A DNA stretch of 64,000 nucleotides from Trifolium pratense. Lineage: Eukaryota > Streptophyta > Magnoliopsida > Fabales > Fabaceae. Where the stretch lies: assembly GCF_020283565.1 (NCBI RefSeq), contig NC_060062.1, positions 27,960,251 to 28,024,250 on the forward strand, written 5' to 3'. The notes under the pieces were generated by a model that had not been told where the DNA came from, ran no database searches, and saw nothing but the letters and a program-made list of their open reading frames with translations. Made by a program: the position numbers and the translations under genes. Shown piece by piece: positions 57,942-64,000 of this stretch. The stretch's first letter is position 1, and each line of letters begins with the position of its first letter.

Positions 57942-58622
57942 GTTTCCATATATATATATATATATATATGACATGAACTGTTTCTCTTGACTTAACTAAG
58001 ACATTTTATTATCTTTCATCATGATGTAATTCTAATTTGAACTTATTATATCATGCGTTTGTTTCAGTCTAGCTCAATCTATGTTTGAAATTATTGTCCC
58101 TAATTACTAAAAACAATGATGTATTGTATAATATCTAAGTGACTTATATCAATGCAACCTTATCGAACTAAGTCATGTATGTAGTAATATACTTTAGGTT
58201 CAAACATTTCTTCCATGTTCATTTAATTGAAAGGTTTATTTATTATTTGACATTTTCCTATTTTTTCTTTTCAAATAATGTAGTTGATTTTTTTCTTTAA
58301 AAATATTGATAATTTACCAACTTTTGTCAGATTTTATTCACTTGCAATTTGTTTGAGACAAGCAACATTATTAGAAAAAAGACAAAAAAAATTTACTTAC
58401 TCCTTCATGTTGTCTACTCATTGTCACAATTGTACAAAAAATGAATATTGTATCAAATCATTAGTGAATCTTATTTCACTTCCTAATTTGTCCTCATCTT
58501 CATTTTACAACTTTATAAACCACTCAATTGGCACATAACAAATCACAAAAATTTGGCACATAACAAATCACAAAACTTTAACCCTAACTTCAAGTTCATT
58601 TCCTCACTTGAAAATTCTTAAA
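57942..58622. other. 3' flank of the B3-like gene and spacer
   Basis: A (TA)n run of about 21 bases lies at 57949-57969, just after the stop codon. The rest is AT-rich with no supported gene; the 84-codon frame at 58284-58538 has no domain. Confidence 0.4.
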
Positions 58623-59770
58623 ATGACTTCACCAAATCATGTTATACAAGGTCAAGCTATTGCATCTTTCAAAACTCTACATGTTCCAAATGAGGTTAGA
58701 ATTCTTCTTATTCTAATTTGAATGCATAACTTTATAATTTCGACACTAAATTTTTTTTTCTTCCATTTTTTTTAATAGCCATACGGAAAAATTAATCCTA
58801 ATTTCTTTCTAGAATTTCACAACCATGATTTCAAAGAAACATGAAACTTACAAGATGAGCATGGCAAAACTAATAAAATCATGTTCAATGGAGACTATTC
58901 CCATCCTTTATTAACTAAAGGTTGGAATAAATTGAGACAACATTATTCAATGCTAGACCAACACATTGAAATTGAAATTACATACTATGGTGAAAACATT
59001 TTTACCATCAAAAAGGTCAACAAATTTTCATCACTTCGAATATTCCTAATTTTCACAGTCGAAGTACCGCTGTTAGTGAAACAATTTATTTTGATCAAAT
59101 CGTTATATGGTATTGATATGTTGACAAACTTATTTATAAATTATTATATGTTAATATTTCGTTAATACTTGATACAAACATTAAACAATCATTATTTTTT
59201 TAGTCAATTTCAAACTCAGAATCACGAAGAAATCGATCCTGACTTTGCTGCTTTCATCGCCCATCATGGTCTGGATTACTATGAAAGAATGAATGAAAAC
59301 TCTATGACCAATACATATGTCACATTTACTTCATTGGGATACAAAGATTACAAGGTTCCAGATACACATACCTTTGAATTCAGTCTTACTGATTTCAACC
59401 ACTGCACCACAACACAAATTGTTAGTTATACTACCCTCTTTTCTACTTATTATAGATTTTAATTTGTTTATTTTTTTTGTATTTTTTCAATCACATTCAA
59501 TCTAATACTTTACTTTTTTAGACTTTACCAAATGAATTGTCGAGGTATGTTCGTGACTTCAACTTTAAAAACATCATCTTGGAAGTCCCACAACAAAACA
59601 GTTCAAAATTACATTTGAAATATCCAGAAAATCCTACAGAAAATGTCAAAATTGTTGCTGGGTGGAAAAAATTTTGCTTTGACAACGGTATCAAATTAGG
59701 AGATACGATTCGAATTCAATTAAATCGATTTGATCCAAATGTCGGTCAAGTTTTCAATATTGTAACTTAA
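58623..59770 (+). pseudogene. second B3-domain gene, nonsense and frameshift
   Basis: Likely exons: 58623-58694 (MTSPNHVIQGQ), 58779 to about 59101, 59204-59420 and 59522-59770. An in-frame TGA at 58842 replaces what is probably Trp (FKET*NLQDEHGK). Near 59035 one base is missing, after which IPNFHSRSTAVSETIYFDQI reads in another frame. The last two exons are clean: HHGLDYYERM, then a B3 domain end with LPNELSRYVRDFNF and AGWKKFCFDNGIKLGD. It is a two-domain B3 (REM-like) architecture and is not closely similar to the repeats of the neighbour gene. Product is unlikely. Confidence 0.7.
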
Positions 59771-60190
59771 TTTCAAAATGTTTTTTTATGTGTACTACCT
59801 AAATGTTGAAGTTACCAGTTCAACTTTTCCATTTCAATTGTTCAATAATTATACAACTATAAGTTGTATATCAGTTCTACTTTCATCTGTTTCTTTAAAT
59901 CTAAGTTGTAATTTAATCATGTCTAATTATATGTTGATCAACAATGTTGTGGGAATGTAACTTTCATTTCATACCTAATTCCATATTATGTAACCAAATG
60001 AATGATTCGTATTTTTACTTTATATTGACATTGATTTGTGTCCATCACGTAATTCGTATTGATATGTTACAATACTTTTTTTGTTATTCGATCATATTTT
60101 AAATAATCATATTACTTAATTAATTCATCAATATATAATCTCATTGATTTTCTAATGTCAATTTATCAAAGTCTAACTTAAAATAAATAA

Positions 60191-60234
60191 CCCGTAACGT
60201 TACGACCCGTGCGATAGCACTGGTCTATTACTAG
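60191..60234 (+). other. Helitron 3' terminus (hairpin plus CTAG)
   Basis: A perfect 12-base palindrome, CGTAACGTTACG, is followed by a stem-loop ACCCGTGC-GATA-GCACTGGT (one mismatch). Then, after TCTATTA, comes CTAG (60231-60234) and the flanking T. This is the diagnostic Helitron end. Confidence 0.8.
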
Positions 60235-60279
60235 TTATCATCAATGTTCAACATATAAAATTTATTTTTGAAGAAATTA

Positions 60280-60800
60280 ATTTTCAGCCCTGAGATCACT
60301 TCGAAGTTTCGAAGGATAGTTTTAATACTTCATAAATTTTCCCAAGTGTCTTTCTCCAATTAAAATTGTATCATTGGCATATAGAAGCATATTAAAAGTC
60401 AATTTATTGTGATCCTTAAATCCCGAAAATAACTTTTGATGGATCGCCGACTGCATCAAACCAGCTAAGTTTTCCGCAACGATTAAAAACAAGAAGAGAA
60501 CAAGAGGATCTCATTGTCTTAAGCCTCTCTCTACCTAAAAAGAATTCCTCAGTCGGGTTTCAATTAGCAAGCACATATACATATTACTTGTAAAAATGCA
60601 GCTCTAATCTAAGCTATCCATTTAGCACTGAAATCCATTATGCTCAACATATACTCCAAGAAATTCCGGTTGACACAATCATATGCCTTTTCGAAGTCTA
60701 CCTTCAACATAATGCATTTTAGCCTGATCAATGATTTCATTTATCACCATGACACCATCTAGAATTTCCTTCAACATATACTCCGATCTAAGAACCGATT
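60280..60800 (-). pseudogene. LINE reverse transcriptase fragment
   Basis: On the minus strand, pieces of RT can be read across several stops and shifts: DGVMVINEI (60737-60766), then RGLRQ*DP and LFLFLIVAENL near 60510, and LLYANDTILIG near 60350. The catalytic YADD is YAND. It is old and dead. Confidence 0.75.
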
Positions 60801-61377
60801 AATCTTTAAGGGATTCAATCTCATTGTTCGTTCCCTTGCGACGAAGGAAAGTGTGATCTTGAGAGGAGCACACTCCAAGATTCCAAACCAACACCACTAA
60901 ACTAACCTAGATGGACTACTCTTGCATGTATTTAATTGATGTTTTTAATTTATATTTATATTGTTATAGATGTTGTTGGTGTGTATTATGTGGTTGCTGA
61001 ATATTTTCTAATGGAATCTTAAAGTGTTTTGCAACTAGATTATTGGTCCAGATTTTTGGGGGTGTGCGAGAGACGTTTGGGGGGAAGAAATTCGCAAGTG
61101 AATTATACATGACATTCAATTTGGATTGGCCCACTATATTTCTCCTTCAAAAAAAAAAGGAACGCTAAAATACCAATTATTTCCAGAATTTTATACTTTA
61201 TACACCAACACCAAGTTTCCATACCTCCAAAATTTAAGTAAATTAATTATATTGTACACATTTGAACTTCATTTTATTTTTTTACAATTTTATTTGAATT
61301 TCTGAATTTTTCAATATTTGAAAATTTAATTTTTTTGTGTTTTTATGTTTTTATGTTTTTAAAGAACATTCAAATTT
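60801..61377. other. no gene recognised
   Basis: AT-rich stretch between LINE remnants, ending in the left target duplication of a SINE. No supported feature. Confidence 0.35.
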
Positions 61378-61513
61378 TTGTCCACAAATCCTAGCTCAAT
61401 TGACAAAATTGCTAGTGTTGGATCTCAGGACTGGGATTCGAACCCCGGTCACTCCACTTTTTGTGTGTGCGTTTTCAATGGATTTGTTATTTCGTCTATC
61501 AACAAAAAAAATA
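61378..61513 (+). mobile_element. tRNA-derived SINE with 10-bp TSD
   Basis: An A-box-like TAGCTCAATTGACAAAATTG and the B box GGGATTCGAACCCCGG are followed by TCGTCTATCAAC and an A-tail. ATTCAAATTT flanks both sides (61368-61377 and 61514-61523). Confidence 0.85.
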
Positions 61514-61821
61514 ATTCAAATTTCCGAATTTTTAGTTTTGAAAATTTTTGGAACTAAAATGTGCCAAACTTTTTTATTTTTGAAATTAGTTTTTTTCTTT
61601 GATTTTATAACTTAGCCAAGTGATCTAAACCACCGTTCAACATTTCCTTATAAACATCTTTCCATTTAACAAATTTTTAAAATTTGGAACTTTGGACTTT
61701 TTAATTTTGAATTACTCAAATATCAAATTTTCTGAATATTTGATAAAATGGAATTAAAATTTTGCTCCAAATTGGCCTATGAATTTTTCTAAATGAATTT
61801 GAGTTTTCATTAAATACTTAT
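61514..61821. other. no gene recognised
   Basis: AT-rich spacer up to the point where LINE coding similarity starts. No A-tail or target duplication was placed here. Confidence 0.35.
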
Positions 61822-64000
61822 ATGTTTTGCAATTGGATAAAAGTAATTCTTGAGTCTGCAAACATTTCAATTTCCTTTAATGGAGCTCAACATGGATTCT
61901 TCAAATGTAAGAGGGGTGTTAGACAAGGTGATCCACTGTCCCCTCTTCTTTTTTGTTTAGCAGAAGAAGTTCTGAGTAGAGGCATAACTAAATTAGTGGC
62001 AGATGGTAAAGTTGATCTCATCAAGGCCTCCAGAAACAATTATGTTCCATCTCATTGTCTTTATGCAGATGACATAATGGTGTTCTGCAGAGGTAAGTTA
62101 TCTTGTCTTCAAGCTCTTAAAAGCTTGTTCACGGATTATTTCAGGTCAAGTGATCAATGCTTCAAAGTCTACTATTTATTCAGGGGGCATTTCTAATTGG
62201 TTTCAACATTGGTTCACTCCCTTTCACTTACCTTGGTGTTCCTATCTTTAAAGGGAGACCTAAGGCTAGATACTTTATTCCAATTGCTGACAAAATTAAA
62301 TCCAAGCTTTCAGCTTGGAAAGCCTCTCTTTTGTCCATCGCAGGAAGGACTCAACTTGCCAAATCTGTCATCCAAAGCATGCTTGTCTACAGCATTTCCA
62401 TTTATTCATGGCCTGTTGCTCTTTTAAAAACAATTGAAGGCTGGACTAGAAACTTTATATGGAGTGGAGATATAGCTCAGAGGAAACTGGTTACAGTTTC
62501 TTGGAAGAAAGTTTGTGCTCCATATGAGGAAGGTGGGCTTGGTTTAAGATCTCTAATTAGTACTAATGAAGCTGCAAATCTTAAACTTTGCTGGGATCTT
62601 TTGCACTCTAATGAGGACTGGGCTGCAATCCTTAAAAGTAGAGTTTTGAGAGGACAACAAGTTATTAAACATCACATTTTCTCTTCTTTGTGGAGTAGTA
62701 TAAAAAATGAAATACCTGTTATCAAAGAAAATTCAAGTTGGAATGTAGGCACAGGTCAGTTGATTAATCTTTGGCATGATACTTGGTGTGGAATTCCTTT
62801 ACAACAATCCCTTAATATTCATCAGAATGTGTCCATTTGGCTCCCTCAGCTTGTCAGTGATTTAATCTTAAATCATCAGTGGCACATACCACCTCTTCTG
62901 GAAAACATGTTTCCAAATCTCTTGTCCATGGTTCAACACATTACACTCCCAGTTGAAGAAACCCTTGACCAGCTTTGTTGGAATAATTCTCCACCAGGTA
63001 TGATTTCAATGAAGTTAGCATATGATTTCAAGAGAAAACATTATACTCCAAAACATTGGGCTAAATCTATTTGGAGTATAGATATTCCACCATCAAAATC
63101 ATTATTAGTTTGGAGATTGATGCATGATAAGGTCCCCACTGATGATAAATTAATGGAGAGGGGCTGTAACATTCCTTCAATGTGTTCTCTTTGTCACACT
63201 CATTCTGAATCCACCTTTCATTTGTTCTTTGAGTGTAATTTTGCTTTTTCTCTTTGGTGCTGGATGGCTTCAATTCTGAACACTACTTTGCATTTTCAAT
63301 CCATCGAAGATATTTGGCTTTTGTGTGATGGTTCTTGGTCTCCTCAATGCAAGATAACAATTAAAGCTGCTATTGTTAATCTCCTGAACTCTATTTGGCA
63401 TGCTAGAAACATTGCTAGATTTAATAACAAAACAACTCATTGGAAGACTGCACTTGCTTGGATTTTGTCTAACACTTCTCTCACAGGTAACAAAACTATT
63501 GGTGTTGCCTCTCCATCTATGACAGAATTCATGGTTCTAAAAAATTTAAATGTTAATTTGCATCCTCCTAAGCCAACTGTTCTTAAAGAAGTCTTTTGGC
63601 AGCCTCCATTGGAGCATTGGGTGAAGTGTAACACAGATGGGGCCTCTAACTCTTTTACCTCATCTTGTGGTGGCATTTTTAGAAACCACAATGCAGATTT
63701 TTTATGTTGTTTTGCAGAGAATACAGGTTTGAAATCAGCATTCATGGCAGAGATCTGTGGTGCTATGAGAGCTATAGAACTAGCTAATTGTAGGAATTGG
63801 AAAAATCTTCGGCTTGAGTCAGATTCTACTCTTGTTGTTATGGCTTTTAATTCATCTGTATTAGTTCCTTGGGAGCTAAGTAATAGATGGAGGAATTGTC
63901 TCAGAATCACTAGAAGCATGAATTTTGTGGTCTCCCATGTGTATAGGGAGGGTAACCAATGTGCAGATGGTTTGGCAAACATTGGTCTTACTATTGATAG
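61822..64000 (+). pseudogene. LINE (L1-type) reverse transcriptase, zf-RVT and RNase H, runs off edge
   Basis: Coding similarity starts in mid-RT (FCNWIKVILESANISISFNG), so the endonuclease and early RT are missing. RT motifs QGDPLSPLLF and CLYADDIMVF are intact. Two 1-base shifts lie at about 62140 and 62195. From 62199 the frame LPFTYLGVPIFKGRPK stays open for 1.8 kb to the window end. It includes a zinc-binding RVT domain (IWSIDIPPSKSLLVWRLMHD, then CSLCHTHSESTFHLFFEC) and RNase H with its Asp/Glu/Asp (NTDGAS, AEICGAM, ESDST) and the HVYREGNQCADGLAN end motif. A plant LINE, 5'-truncated; the 3' end lies beyond 64000. Confidence 0.88.

Larger units (their letters stand above)
46750..60234 (+). 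mobile_element. Helitron-like region (RPA, helicase, B3 genes); 5' end not found
   Basis: The right end at 60234 has Helitron form. The region holds the two protein types that accompany plant Helitrons (RPA-like single-strand DNA binder and PIF1-type helicase), all on the plus strand and all decayed, plus two B3-type genes. The replication initiator (Rep) domain and the front half of the helicase are missing. The left boundary given is only the copia edge: the Helitron may start left of 31966, with the copia inside it. Whether the B3 genes were carried by the same element is inference. Confidence 0.45.

Overview
The window is nuclear DNA from a plant, most likely a legume of the Medicago type. 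The basis is AT-rich sequence, spliced GT-AG genes with plant UTR introns, plant gene families (Aux/IAA, HEMA, F-box), and many plant transposons (SIRE-type copia, Helitron, CACTA, hAT, MULE, Stowaway, SINE, LINE). The species call is inference; no database was searched.

Layout. 1-396 is the 5' part of a frameshifted F-box gene running off the left edge (minus). 927-9045 is a graveyard of nested small transposons: two hAT elements with perfect 8-bp target duplications inside an old LINE ORF1, a LINE tail inside one of those hATs, a Helitron tail, a Stowaway, another hAT and two SINEs. 10456-13418 is an intact six-exon Aux/IAA gene (auxin co-repressor, 351 aa). 13671-24900 is again repeats: a decayed Helitron with tandem repeats, a foldback element, a deletion-riddled copia element (minus) with one LTR, a Harbinger-like element, SINEs, a solo LTR, and a complete 1.5-kb TRIM element with a hairpin-repeat interior. 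24984-27421 (minus) is an intact three-exon HEMA gene for plastid glutamyl-tRNA reductase (535 aa), first committed step of tetrapyrrole synthesis. 28219-31289 holds MULE-type elements, one carrying captured gene-like sequence.

31966-46749 is one complete 14.8-kb SIRE/Maximus-type copia retrotransposon with 1,085-bp LTRs that differ at about six bases and a perfect 5-bp target duplication (AACCA). It has gag (split by a 2.75-kb solo LTR), pol, an env-like ORF, and an antisense acidic ORF with its own TATA-like box before the 3' LTR. It sits in or beside a Helitron-like region that ends at 60234 in a hairpin plus CTAG. That region carries a decayed RPA-like gene, a PIF1-type Helitron helicase remnant split by a 4.3-kb CACTA element, an intact 11-exon B3-like gene built from a 675-bp exon-pair unit repeated three times, and a second, broken B3 gene. 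60280-64000 holds two LINE reverse transcriptase remnants, the second running off the right edge in a 1.8-kb open frame.

Only the Aux/IAA and HEMA genes look like ordinary conserved host genes. The three-repeat B3-like gene is open throughout and is the strongest candidate for something new. Exon boundaries were read by eye from splice consensus, frame and family knowledge.
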